Of a DNA stretch of 64,000 bases, positions 35,044 to 43,426 are shown piece by piece. The position numbers and the translations under genes are program-made. Positions within the stretch are counted from its first letter, which is position 1; each line of letters opens with the position of its first letter. Source of the stretch: Flavobacterium sp. ALJ2 (GTDB taxonomy: Bacteria; Bacteroidota; Bacteroidia; Flavobacteriales; Flavobacteriaceae); NCBI RefSeq assembly GCF_015594725.1, contig NZ_JADNRC010000002.1:186001-250000 (forward strand). Direction: 5' to 3'. The notes under the pieces are model-generated. The model did not search any database and had not been told where the DNA came from. It saw only the letters and a program-made list of their open reading frames with translations.

Positions 35044-35994
35044 TTAAAGATAATTTAAACTTAAAAATATTTCCTGCTCAAGAGGCAAATCAATTTCACT
35101 TTCAAAAAAAATCAATTGCCTTTTATAAACTGTTTCAATTAAGTAGTGATTTCCTCTAAAATAAGTCCTTCTAATCTTTACTGGCAAGTTAGACTCTGCT
35201 ACCATTTTTAATTGATGCGGATACACCAACGTTTTATGCATTTCATCTTCATAAGAAACCAATAAATAAGTAGCAACTTCATTTACTTCACCAAAAAGTG
35301 ACGCTACATAACGAGTCTCAGGATCCTCATAAATTTTTGTTGGATTGTCTTTCACAATAACTTCTCCATCTCTCATCACAATCGCTTCATCTGCAAATGA
35401 CAAAGCATCTGTACTATCATGGGTGGCTATAATACAAGTAATCCCTTTTTGTTTTAAATATCGAAACAAATTTCGGCGCAAAGCATTTTTACGAAAAGCA
35501 TCAATTTGGCTAAAAGGTTCATCCAGCAAAATCACTTCCGGCTCTAAAGCCAATACTCTTACTAGGGCTACCCTTTGCTTTTGCCCTCCACTTAAGAGAC
35601 TTGCTTTTACATTTGAGAATTGCTCCATTTCTACCATCTCCAATAACTCCTGAACGCGTAGCTTTTTCATATTGGCAAAACCATTCGAAAGAAACTTTCC
35701 TACATTTTCAGCAACAGTTTCAAAAGGAGACAAATCAAAATCCTGAGCCAAATATTTCATATAAGGCATTCCGGGAACCAAATTGAATTTAGGTCCTAAA
35801 ATCGGCTTTTCATTATAAAAAATCTTACCTTCATTTAAATCATATAGCCCGTATATTAATTTAAGAAGCGTGCTTTTTCCGCAACCACTTTCGCCAATAA
35901 TAGCAATATTTTCTCCTTTATTTATGGTAAAAGAAACGTTTTTTATAACAGGCTTTTCGGTATACGAAAAAGAAATATCTTGAACTTGAAGCAT
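35044..35994 (-). CDS. ABC transporter ATP-binding protein
   Basis: The nucleotide-binding domain has Walker A GESGCGKST (34-42 from the chosen start), signature LLSGGQKQRVALVR, Walker B VILLDEPFSQ and the switch histidine in ATHDSTDAL. A C-terminal domain of about 80 residues resembles the regulatory TOBE-like tails of importer ATPases. A longer GTG-initiated frame from 36021 is rejected because that codon lies inside the -7 box, so the ATG for MLQVQDISFSY is used. No permease gene is adjacent, so the substrate is unknown. Confidence 0.87.
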   Translation of the reverse strand: MLQVQDISFSYTEKPVIKNVSFTINKGENIAIIGESGCGKSTLLKLIYGLYDLNEGKIFYNEKPILGPKFNLVPGMPYMKYLAQDFDLSPFETVAENVGKFLSNGFANMKKLRVQELLEMVEMEQFSNVKASLLSGGQKQRVALVRVLALEPEVILLDEPFSQIDAFRKNALRRNLFRYLKQKGITCIIATHDSTDALSFADEAIVMRDGEVIVKDNPTKIYEDPETRYVASLFGEVNEVATYLLVSYEDEMHKTLVYPHQLKMVAESNLPVKIRRTYFRGNHYLIETVYKRQLIFFESEIDLPLEQEIFLSLNYL

Positions 35995-36020
35995 TGGTTG
36001 GCATTGAAAAATTGAGGACA

Positions 36021-36028
36021 CAAAGATA
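36021..36028 (-). promoter_or_regulatory. -7 box (TATCTTTG) of the ABC ATPase gene
   Basis: The complement of CAAAGATA lies 27 bases upstream of the chosen ATG and overlaps the alternative GTG start, which decides the start. Confidence 0.5.
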
Positions 36029-36078
36029 GCTCCTTTAGCAAAACTAACTTAGAGAAAGTTATTAAATTATCTACAAAA

Positions 36079-36106
36079 AAAAGCCGTTCCTAAAGAAACG
36101 GCTTTT
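36079..36106 (-). terminator. terminator of the OmpA-family gene
   Basis: AAAAGCCGTT and AACGGCTTTT form a 10-bp stem with the T run on the minus-strand 3' side. Confidence 0.8.
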
Positions 36107-36131
36107 AATATATTTATATAAGAAGAAATAC

Positions 36132-36821
36132 TTATTTACCAGCTTTTGCGTCATTTACCATTTTGTCATTTGCAGTAATAGCAAACTCTACACGACGGTT
36201 TTGTGCTCTTCCTTCTGGAGTATCATTTGTTGCGATAGGATCTGCAATCCCTAAACCTGAAGTTTTGAAACGAGTAGCTTTTAATCCTTTAGAAACTAAA
36301 TATGCTTGTACAGAAGCAGCTCTTTGTCCTGAAAGTGTCATATTGTATTCAGCTCTACCAGTGTTATCAGTATATCCGAAAATTTGAATATCAGTATCTC
36401 CATATTCATTAAACACCGTAACTAATTTGTCTAAATTTGCTTTTGCCTGTGTAGTTAATGTTGATTTATTAGTATCAAAACGAACAGAATTTTCATTTAA
36501 AGTTAGATGAATACCTTCTCCTACTCTTTCTACAGTAGCACCAGGTAAAGCCTCATCTATCTCTCTAGCTTGCTTGTCCATTTTATTTCCAATAAGAGCA
36601 CCAGTTCCACCACCTACAGCAGCACCAATAGCAGCACCTAAAGCAGCGTTACCACCTTTTCCTAAATTGTTCCCTAAAATACCACCAATAAGAGCACCTG
36701 CAGCAACACCTATTCCTGTACCCTTTTGAGTATTATTTGCGTTTTTTACCGAATCACAACTTGTAAAAAAACTTGTTAATACAAGTAAAGTACTCAAACC
36801 TAAAACCGTTATCTTTCTCAT
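36132..36821 (-). CDS. OmpA-family lipoprotein with glycine zipper (YiaD-like)
   Basis: A lipoprotein signal (LLVLTSFFTSC, acylated C22) is followed by a glycine-zipper region (about 36-85, repeated GAALGAAIG-type units) that probably packs in or on the outer membrane. An OmpA C-terminal peptidoglycan-binding domain follows (about 105-218; IQIFGYTDNTGRAEYNMTLSGQRA and RRVEFAI). The protein would tether the outer membrane to the wall. It lies 29 bases downstream of a lipocalin-like lipoprotein gene on the same strand. Confidence 0.9.
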   Translation of the reverse strand: MRKITVLGLSTLLVLTSFFTSCDSVKNANNTQKGTGIGVAAGALIGGILGNNLGKGGNAALGAAIGAAVGGGTGALIGNKMDKQAREIDEALPGATVERVGEGIHLTLNENSVRFDTNKSTLTTQAKANLDKLVTVFNEYGDTDIQIFGYTDNTGRAEYNMTLSGQRAASVQAYLVSKGLKATRFKTSGLGIADPIATNDTPEGRAQNRRVEFAITANDKMVNDAKAGK

Positions 36822-36850
36822 GTGTTTATATTTTTATATTTTTTTTATTA

Positions 36851-37354
36851 TTAATTAGCTCTTTCAAATTGATATACTACATCCTTAACTTGTCCTCCAA
36901 CATTAACATTGTCAATTAATTGAAATGAATTCTCAGTTAAACCGCCCACTTTTAGTAAATATCCGTCTCTAACTTTTTTTGCTTTTATGCCAGCATCAAG
37001 AATCTTAAGCACAAACATACCTTGACTATTGATACTCCATACAATTGGAGAGGAAAAATCAGTACAACTAGATGATGCTAAAGCCATCGACCCCTTGTTA
37101 TTATTTGAAATAAAGCTCCAAGTACTACCAATAAAACATTTAGAATCAGCAAGATCAAATGAATTCACTTTAATATACTCTGAACCAGGATAAGAAACAT
37201 TGGTTAAAACCCAATTTCCTTTAATTGCTACTTGAGTAGACTTATCAAGTTTTTTAGAAAGCGGTTCAGCTCCATTAGATGTGGCCGCTGTTGACGCTGA
37301 TTTGCATGCAAAAACCGTTACGGCTATTATGCATATTAAAATAATTTTTCTCAT
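36851..37354 (-). CDS. lipocalin-like lipoprotein
   Basis: From the ATG for MRKIILICIIAVTVFACKS the protein has a lipoprotein signal (acylated C17). The mature part has GNWVLTNVSYPGSEYIKVNSF and closes with KDVVYQFERA, typical of the small flavobacterial lipocalin-like lipoproteins. A frame extending to 37402 is rejected because its start lies upstream of the likely transcription start. It is probably cotranscribed with the OmpA-family gene. Ligand unknown. Confidence 0.78.
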   Translation of the reverse strand: MRKIILICIIAVTVFACKSASTAATSNGAEPLSKKLDKSTQVAIKGNWVLTNVSYPGSEYIKVNSFDLADSKCFIGSTWSFISNNNKGSMALASSSCTDFSSPIVWSINSQGMFVLKILDAGIKAKKVRDGYLLKVGGLTENSFQLIDNVNVGGQVKDVVYQFERAN

Positions 37355-37386
37355 CGTTTTTAGCATATTTAAAATTAATACTCCTA

Positions 37387-37394
37387 CAAAGATA
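37387..37394 (-). promoter_or_regulatory. -7 box (TATCTTTG) of the lipocalin/OmpA operon
   Basis: The complement of CAAAGATA lies 33 bases before the chosen ATG. It places the transcription start downstream of the longer alternative start. Confidence 0.5.
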
Positions 37395-37539
37395 CAATGC
37401 AAAAAAATTAAATTTGTTTAAAAATTATTTTTTTTTCTTGTAGAATTAACACCTACGACAATTTGTCACTCCTTTTGCAATTGGTATTCTATTTGAAGAA
37501 TCTGAAATGCATAATGTTAAACTTAAAATTTTATAAAAT

Positions 37540-39423
37540 ATGACAACAGGTAAAATTAATGTTTCAGTAGAAAACATATTTCCCTTAATCAAGAAATTCT
37601 TATACAGCGATCACGAGATTTTCTTGCGTGAGTTGATTTCTAACGGAACCGATGCTAGTCTAAAATTAAAACACCTAGTAAGTATTGGTGAAGCCAAAGT
37701 AGAATATGGCAACCCAATTATCGAGATTAAAATTGACAAAGAAGGAAAAAAAATCCACATTATTGACCAGGGTCTTGGTATGACAGCTGACGAAGTTGAA
37801 AAATATATCAACCAAGTTGCCTTCTCAGGAGCTGAAGAATTTTTGGACAAATACAAAGATTCTGCAAAAGATTCAGGAATCATAGGCCATTTTGGACTTG
37901 GTTTTTACTCTGCTTTTATGGTTGCCGAAAAAGTAGAGATTTTCACTAAATCATACAAAGACGAACCAGCTGCTCATTGGACATGTGATGGAAGCCCAGA
38001 ATTTACTTTGGAGCCAACTGACAAAACTACACGTGGAACTGAAATCGTTTTACATATTGCTGAAGATTCTTTAGAATTTTTAGAAGATTCTAAAATTTTT
38101 GAGTTATTGAATAAGTATAACAAGTTTATGCCTATTCCTATTAAATTTGGAACAAAAACAGAAACTCTTCCTAAACCAGAAGACGCACCCGAAGATTACA
38201 TAAACGAAACTATAGAAGTTGACAATATCATCAATAACCCAAATCCAGCTTGGACAAAACAACCAACTGAATTATCTGATGAAAACTATAAAAGCTTTTA
38301 CCGCGAGTTGTATCCAATGCAATTCGAAGACCCATTATTCAATATTCACTTAAATGTTGATTACCCATTTAACCTAACAGGAATTTTATATTTCCCGAAA
38401 TTAGGTTCGGATATGCAAATTCAGAAAGATAAAATTCAATTATACCAAAATCAAGTTTATGTAACTGATAACGTAGAAGGAATTGTTCCTGAATTTTTGA
38501 CAATGCTGAAAGGTGTTATTGATTCACCAGACATTCCATTAAACGTTTCTCGTTCTGGACTACAAGCTGATGGTGCCGTTAAAAAAATATCAAACTACAT
38601 TACTCGTAAAGTAGCTGATAAATTAAAAGCATTATTCACTGAAAATCGTGCTGATTTCGAAGCAAAATGGAACGATATTAAAATCGTTTTAGAGTACGGA
38701 ATGCTTTCTGAAGATAAATTCTACGAAAAAGCTGGTGCATTTGTATTATACCCAACAGTCGACAATACTTATTTTACTCTAGAAGAATTAAAAGAGAAAT
38801 TAAAAGATAACCAAACCGATAAAGACGGAAAATTGGTAGTTCTTTATGCTGGAAATAAAGATGCACAACACTCTTATATTGAAACAGCAAAAGAAAAAGG
38901 ATACGAAGTATTACTTTTAGATTCTCCAATTATCTCACATTTAATTCAGAAAATAGAAGGTGATAATAAAGATGTAACTTTCGTACGTGTCGATTCTGAT
39001 CATATTGATAACTTAATCAAGAAAGACGAAAACACGATTTCTAAATTATCTGAAGAAGAAAAAGAAGCTTTAAAAACATCTTTAGAATCTTATATTCCAA
39101 AAGCATATAGTGTACAACTAGAAGCTTTGGATAGTCAAGCTGCTCCATTTATTATTACGCAACCAGAATTTATGCGTAGAATGAAAGAAATGAGTCAATC
39201 TGGTGGTTCTGGAATGTTCGGAATGGGTAATATGCCAGAAATGTACAACTTGGTTGTAAATACAAATTCTGAATTAGCAACTAACATCTTAAACACCGAA
39301 GACAAATCACACCAAGAACATTTGGTAAAACAAGCTTTAGATCTAGCTAAATTGTCACAAAACCTTTTAAAAGGTGAAGCATTAACTGCTTTTGTAAAAA
39401 GAAGTTTTGAAATGATCAAATAA
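37540..39423 (+). CDS. htpG: molecular chaperone HtpG (Hsp90)
   Basis: This cytosolic ATP-dependent chaperone has the GHKL ATPase domain at the N-terminus (ELISNGTDA, IDQGLGMT, GHFGLGFYSAFMV). A middle domain follows (LYPMQFEDPLFNIHLNVDYP and the catalytic arginine loop SRSGLQAD), then a C-terminal dimerisation domain. The length of 627 residues matches bacterial HtpG. It is monocistronic and ends at a terminator. No heat-shock operator was recognised. Confidence 0.97.
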   Translation: MTTGKINVSVENIFPLIKKFLYSDHEIFLRELISNGTDASLKLKHLVSIGEAKVEYGNPIIEIKIDKEGKKIHIIDQGLGMTADEVEKYINQVAFSGAEEFLDKYKDSAKDSGIIGHFGLGFYSAFMVAEKVEIFTKSYKDEPAAHWTCDGSPEFTLEPTDKTTRGTEIVLHIAEDSLEFLEDSKIFELLNKYNKFMPIPIKFGTKTETLPKPEDAPEDYINETIEVDNIINNPNPAWTKQPTELSDENYKSFYRELYPMQFEDPLFNIHLNVDYPFNLTGILYFPKLGSDMQIQKDKIQLYQNQVYVTDNVEGIVPEFLTMLKGVIDSPDIPLNVSRSGLQADGAVKKISNYITRKVADKLKALFTENRADFEAKWNDIKIVLEYGMLSEDKFYEKAGAFVLYPTVDNTYFTLEELKEKLKDNQTDKDGKLVVLYAGNKDAQHSYIETAKEKGYEVLLLDSPIISHLIQKIEGDNKDVTFVRVDSDHIDNLIKKDENTISKLSEEEKEALKTSLESYIPKAYSVQLEALDSQAAPFIITQPEFMRRMKEMSQSGGSGMFGMGNMPEMYNLVVNTNSELATNILNTEDKSHQEHLVKQALDLAKLSQNLLKGEALTAFVKRSFEMIK

Positions 39424-39456
39424 TATCACATTTAGGTCTATAGCCTAATAATTACG

Positions 39457-39489
39457 AAGACCTGCAAGCAATACTTGCGGGTCTTTTTG
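39457..39489 (+). terminator. htpG terminator
   Basis: AAGACCTGCAAG and CTTGCGGGTCTT pair with one wobble and are followed by TTTTT. Confidence 0.8.
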
Positions 39490-39711
39490 CTTAAAGAAAT
39501 AAAAAAACAACTACCTATACTTTTAGTACAGCTATTCGCATAACTTCAAATCGTCTTGTTTGAGTCTTCATATAAAAACAGTATTCAGATAATTATGAAT
39601 AAATTACAAATAACACAACTTTGAAGCATTTTTAATAAATTCACCAACGAAAACAATGTTATAACTATACTAATTAAATTAAAAACACTTTTTAATTCAA
39701 TCAGTAAAGCC

Positions 39712-39719
39712 TATCTTTG
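39712..39719 (+). promoter_or_regulatory. -7 box (TATCTTTG) of the EamA transporter gene
   Basis: This consensus TAnnTTTG lies 41 bases before the ATG. Confidence 0.45.
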
Positions 39720-39760
39720 CCGACTTTGTTTGTTAAAAACAAAGCAGTAAATTATATACA

Positions 39761-40657
39761 ATGATAAAAAATAACGTACTAAAGGGGGTTTTTCTAGTAG
39801 CAATTGGAGCAACAAGTTACGGCATGTTAGCCACTTTTGTAAAAATGGCATATGACGAGGGATTCACTACAGCAGAAGTAACTACTTCTCAATTTATATT
39901 AGGAATAATTGGAATCCTGATTATTAACGCTTTTCAAAAAGCAAAACATAAAAATGAAGTTGCAAAGGCAACTCCAAAGAATATTGCTCAGCTAATGACA
40001 GCTGGAACTTCGTTAGGAATGACAAGTTTATTCTATTATTTAGCAGTAAAATATATACCCGTTTCCATAGGAATTGTTTTATTGATGCAAACGGTATGGA
40101 TGGGTGTATTATTAGAAATGATTTTGGAGAAAAAATTACCTTCTAAGCAAAAAGTAGTTGCTGTAATAATTGTTTTAGCAGGAACAGTCTTAGCTACTAA
40201 TATTACTCAAAACGAAATACAATTAGATTGGCGCGGTCTTGTATGGGGGTGTTTGGCAGCAGCATCATTTACTACAACAATGTTTACAGCAAACCGAGTT
40301 GCAACTGAGATTTCATCAGCACAACGTAGTTTGTACATGCTTTTAGGAGGAGCAATTATCATCTTTTCATTTGCATTAGCAACACAAACAACTCCATTTA
40401 ACTTCGAAATTTTTGCTAAATGGGGTATTATACTTGCTCTCTTTGGCACAATTATAACTCCAATGCTTATGAATGCTGGCTTCCCTCTTACAGGAATTGG
40501 ACTTGGAAGTATAGTCTCTGCACTAGAACTACCAGTATCTGTAATGATGGCCTACATAATACTAAATGAGCAAGTTGTATTCTTACAATGGGTTGGAATA
40601 ATTTTAATCATACTTGCAATTATTATTATGAATCTAAATTTCGAGAAGAAGAAATAA
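39761..40657 (+). CDS. EamA-family (DMT) transporter
   Basis: This inner-membrane protein has ten predicted helices arranged as two EamA repeats (about 7-140 and 155-295). The second repeat ends LSALELPVSVMMAY-like followed by a short Lys-rich tail. The drug/metabolite superfamily exports amino acids and other small metabolites; the substrate cannot be read from the sequence. It is followed by DoxX-like, aquaporin and GlsB genes on the same strand, with gaps of 30-85 bases. Confidence 0.88.
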   Translation: MIKNNVLKGVFLVAIGATSYGMLATFVKMAYDEGFTTAEVTTSQFILGIIGILIINAFQKAKHKNEVAKATPKNIAQLMTAGTSLGMTSLFYYLAVKYIPVSIGIVLLMQTVWMGVLLEMILEKKLPSKQKVVAVIIVLAGTVLATNITQNEIQLDWRGLVWGCLAAASFTTTMFTANRVATEISSAQRSLYMLLGGAIIIFSFALATQTTPFNFEIFAKWGIILALFGTIITPMLMNAGFPLTGIGLGSIVSALELPVSVMMAYIILNEQVVFLQWVGIILIILAIIIMNLNFEKKK

Positions 40658-40740
40658 TTAATTCCTAATAGTCGTTAAAAACAATTAATATATTGCGTTA
40701 AATTATTAATTATTTCTTAAATTCGTAATAAATAACTATT

Positions 40741-41097
40741 ATGAATTTACCTTGGCACTTATACCTAATGGCTTCGCTTTATATTATTGCTGGGATAAAT
40801 CATTTTAGAAATCCTAGAATGTATCAAAAGATCATTCCTTCTTATCTTTCAAATCCAAAATTATTAAATATTTTAAGCGGTGTCGCTGAGATTATATTAG
40901 GATCACTCCTATTAATCTCAGCGACATCTCATTTTGCTGCATGGGGAATTATTACGTTATTGGTCGCAGTTTTCCCAACACACGTATATATGTATCAAAA
41001 CAAAAAAGCAAGTTTTGGGTTACCTAAATGGGTTTTATTATTGCGCATGCCTCTTCAACTCGTTTTGATTTTTTGGGCATATCAATATACATTTTAA
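40741..41097 (+). CDS. DoxX-like membrane protein
   Basis: This 118-residue protein has four predicted membrane helices. Its opening, LYIIAGINHFRNPRMY, resembles the DoxX/DoxX-like family, with the conserved NHF after the first helix. The family is linked to quinone-dependent redox or unknown roles. It sits 31 bases upstream of the aquaporin gene. Confidence 0.8.
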   Translation: MNLPWHLYLMASLYIIAGINHFRNPRMYQKIIPSYLSNPKLLNILSGVAEIILGSLLLISATSHFAAWGIITLLVAVFPTHVYMYQNKKASFGLPKWVLLLRMPLQLVLIFWAYQYTF

Positions 41098-41128
41098 GCA
41101 TTTATATATTAACTAAACACTTTTTATT

Positions 41129-41836
41129 ATGAAAAAACTTTTTGCAGAATTTTTCGGAACATTCTGGCTTGTATTTGGAGGTTGCGGAAGCGCTATTTTC
41201 GCAGCAGGAATCCCCGAATTAGGAATTGGATTTGCAGGCGTAGCATTAGCTTTCGGTTTAACCGTTTTGACAATGGCATATGCCGTAGGACATATATCAG
41301 GAGGTCATTTTAATCCTGCAGTTTCTTTTGGACTTTGGGCCAGCGGAAGGTTTCCTGCGAAAGACTTAATACCATACATTATCGCACAATGTGTTGGAGC
41401 AATAGCTGCAGCTGGAACTTTATACACAATTGCATCTGGCAAAGCTGGTTTCATGATAGATAATACCAAAGCTGGAGCATTTGCATCAAATGGTTTTGGA
41501 GCTTTTTCTCCAGATGGATATTCTTTACAATCCGCATTTATTGCTGAATTTGTACTGACTCTGTTTTTCTTATTAATTATTCTTGGCGCTACAGATAAAT
41601 TTGCAAATGGAAAATTTGCAGGAGTAGCAATTGGTCTAGGATTAACATTAATTCACTTAATAAGCATTCCAATAACAAATACATCTGTAAACCCAGCTAG
41701 ATCATTATCTCAAGCTTTATTTGTTGGTGGCGAGCCATTATCACAAGTTTGGTTATTCTGGGTTGCCCCAATATTAGGTGCAATTGTAGCAGGAATTATA
41801 TATAAAACATTATTACAAAATCATGACGCAGCATAA
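41129..41836 (+). CDS. aqpZ: aquaporin Z
   Basis: This six-helix water channel carries the two NPA motifs (GGHFNPAVS and TSVNPARS). The stretch [18 protein letters not shown] closely matches E. coli AqpZ, including the selectivity-filter histidine and arginine that favour water over glycerol. The N-terminus [15 protein letters not shown] is canonical. The length of 235 residues is typical. It lies in a run of small membrane-protein genes. Confidence 0.95.
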   Translation: MKKLFAEFFGTFWLVFGGCGSAIFAAGIPELGIGFAGVALAFGLTVLTMAYAVGHISGGHFNPAVSFGLWASGRFPAKDLIPYIIAQCVGAIAAAGTLYTIASGKAGFMIDNTKAGAFASNGFGAFSPDGYSLQSAFIAEFVLTLFFLLIILGATDKFANGKFAGVAIGLGLTLIHLISIPITNTSVNPARSLSQALFVGGEPLSQVWLFWVAPILGAIVAGIIYKTLLQNHDAA

Positions 41837-41875
41837 TTTTCTTAAAACAATTATCAATCCTTAAACTTTTAAAAT

Positions 41876-42118
41876 ATGGAATTTTTATATTTCTTACTTA
41901 TTGGAGCAATTTCCGGTTGGCTTGCAGGTCAAATATGGAAAGGTGCTGGTTTTGGAATTCTTGGCAATATTGTTGTTGGAATAGTCGGCGGACTTATTGG
42001 AGGCTGGATTGCAGGAAGGTTAGGCATTGGTGGAGGCGGTTTGCTTTGGCAAATTATAATTGCTGTTGGGGGCGCTTGGGTTTTATTATTTATTATTAGC
42101 TTAATAAAAAAAGCATAA
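41876..42118 (+). CDS. GlsB/YeaQ/YmgE-family stress-response membrane protein
   Basis: The 80-residue protein has three short glycine-rich membrane segments (GAISGWLAGQIWKGAG, GNIVVGIVGGLIGGW, and the final helix). This is the transglycosylase-associated protein family, often induced by osmotic or envelope stress. Its place after an aquaporin gene fits an osmotic theme, though this is inference. A strong terminator follows. Confidence 0.9.
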   Translation: MEFLYFLLIGAISGWLAGQIWKGAGFGILGNIVVGIVGGLIGGWIAGRLGIGGGGLLWQIIIAVGGAWVLLFIISLIKKA

Positions 42119-42180
42119 CTCGCTTCACGTTACATTACTTGTTATGAAAAACATTAAATAAGTAATAACTTTATATATCA

Positions 42181-42227
42181 AAGAGAAGGAAAAGAAGTTT
42201 ATTACTTTATTTCCTTCTCTTTTTTTT
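42181..42227 (+). terminator. terminator of the aqpZ/GlsB cluster
   Basis: AAGAGAAGGAAA pairs perfectly with TTTCCTTCTCTT over 12 bp, and a T run follows. Confidence 0.85.
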
Positions 42228-43035
42228 CTTTAATACCATTCGACACATAATTCATAAAAGCATAATTTATCTACAACATTGAAGACTCATTTTAATTTCA
42301 TATCATCAAAATCATTAATTTTTAGTAAATACTTTCGGTATGTTTTTTTTCTTATTTTAGTACTCCCCCCCCTTCTTTACACAGCAGCTTAATTCTTATT
42401 AGCGAAATAACCGTTTTGGGAACACTCGCCGAGCATAAAATTAAATTCTCATAGTGTTTTCATCTTATTTATCATACTAATAACTGGATTAACACTACAA
42501 GTAGCAATCGACATCATCCTGGTGAAAATATAATTCGATCTGTTTTCACAACTTTTGGTGTTTTAATTATAAGAAGTGCTATGTGGTATTTTTCCTAGAC
42601 CAAACACTTTCTGTTATATCTACCCAATTTACTTATGCAAATACCTCCCTACCCATTAAAGTTGATTCTTTTTTAAACTACTTTATAGTTTCCCCAAATA
42701 TGCACAAAACACATCATCATTATATATTGCCCTATACTTATACTAATTATAGAAATATATCTTCTATAAAGGCCATCTTTTCGGAACATTTATGACACTT
42801 ACCCAAAAAAAAATCTATGGAATTGACACTCACATCAACCCAAAAAAACAGAATAATTTAAAAAAATTATTACAAATTCCGTTTCAAAAACTGTGTTCGA
42901 AAAAAAACGAGTAAAATCAATAAAAAAAATCTACCAAAGCGACGAAGTAATTATTTTTTTCATTAATATTGATATCTAAATTGAAAATCAATCTATTATT
43001 AATCATTAACCCCTATTTGAATTAATTTTCACGTG
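42228..43035. other. long intergenic region with a decayed sterol-desaturase gene
   Basis: About 800 bases have no intact gene. The relic occupies about 42410-42913. The sequence 42228-42409 is AT-rich with a C8 tract at 42365-42372 and no readable family N-terminus. The final 120 bases are AT-rich upstream DNA of the next gene. Confidence 0.65.
42410..42913 (+). pseudogene. decayed sterol desaturase/fatty acid hydroxylase superfamily gene
   Basis: Three consecutive plus-strand frames read as one protein of this diiron membrane family. Frame one (42419-42595) gives LAEHKIKFS, an in-frame TAG at 42452, FHLIYHTNNW and NRHHPGENIIRSVFTTFG. Frame two (42583-42795) gives TLSVISTQFTYANTSLPIK and FIVSPNMHKTHHHYILPYT. 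Frame three (42777-42913) gives LFGTFMTLTQKKIYGIDTH and ends at TAA. The His-box motifs (HxxxH-like, HH, HxxHH) are visible. The usual WDR before LFGTF is destroyed, and the N-terminal part of roughly 130 residues is missing. Two frameshifts, a stop and truncation make it non-functional. Confidence 0.85.
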
Positions 43036-43314
43036 ATGAAAAAGAGTAACCGTAAAGAATTGAGCTGGGAACAAACAGAAAAACTTGTTACATTAGCCCT
43101 AGAAGAAAAGAATCCTTTTGAAATTATCAAAAAAGAATTTGGACTGGCTGAAAAAGAGGTTTTAGAAATTATGAAAAAGAAAATGCCCGCAGAGAAATTT
43201 GAAATGTGGAAAAAGAAAGCTGTTGCTAACAAACCTAAGCCAAAACCAGTTAAAATAGATGATTTTGACGAAGATTTGGACGGAAAATATTACATAAAGA
43301 ACAAATTAGACTAA
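43036..43314 (+). CDS. TIGR03643-family small protein (DUF2805)
   Basis: This 92-residue basic protein contains the family pattern LSWEQTEKLVTLALEEKNPF followed by FGLAEKEVLEIMKKKM and FEMWKKKA, which looks like a helical DNA- or RNA-binding module. The start is taken at the ATG one codon after an in-frame GTG. The tail is Lys/Pro-rich, then acidic. The function is unknown. A terminator follows after 4 bases. Confidence 0.85.
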   Translation: MKKSNRKELSWEQTEKLVTLALEEKNPFEIIKKEFGLAEKEVLEIMKKKMPAEKFEMWKKKAVANKPKPKPVKIDDFDEDLDGKYYIKNKLD

Positions 43315-43318
43315 CCAT

Positions 43319-43347
43319 AAAACTCCTGGAAACAGGAGTTTTTTTTG
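43319..43347 (+). terminator. terminator after the TIGR03643 gene
   Basis: AAAACTCCTG and CAGGAGTTTT form a 10-bp stem followed by a T run. Confidence 0.85.
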
Positions 43348-43426
43348 TACATATAAATAAAATTGAAATGTTTTTGTAACTTACTTCCATCTATAAAGAC
43401 AAATACTAAAAACAAACTCATAAGTA

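Larger units (their letters stand above)
39424..39760. other. intergenic region between htpG and the EamA gene
   Basis: It contains the htpG terminator at 39457-39489 and the -7 box at 39712-39719. The 220 bases between show no gene or repeat that I can support. Confidence 0.5.

Noticed and set aside
42365..42372. C8 homopolymer as a phase-variation switch
   Set aside because: The tract lies in front of a gene that is already broken by several independent lesions, so switching could not restore it.
42583..42795. 71-codon plus-strand frame that looks like a small gene
   Set aside because: It is the middle segment of the decayed sterol desaturase, with the family's His boxes continuing in the frames before and after, and it has no plausible start.
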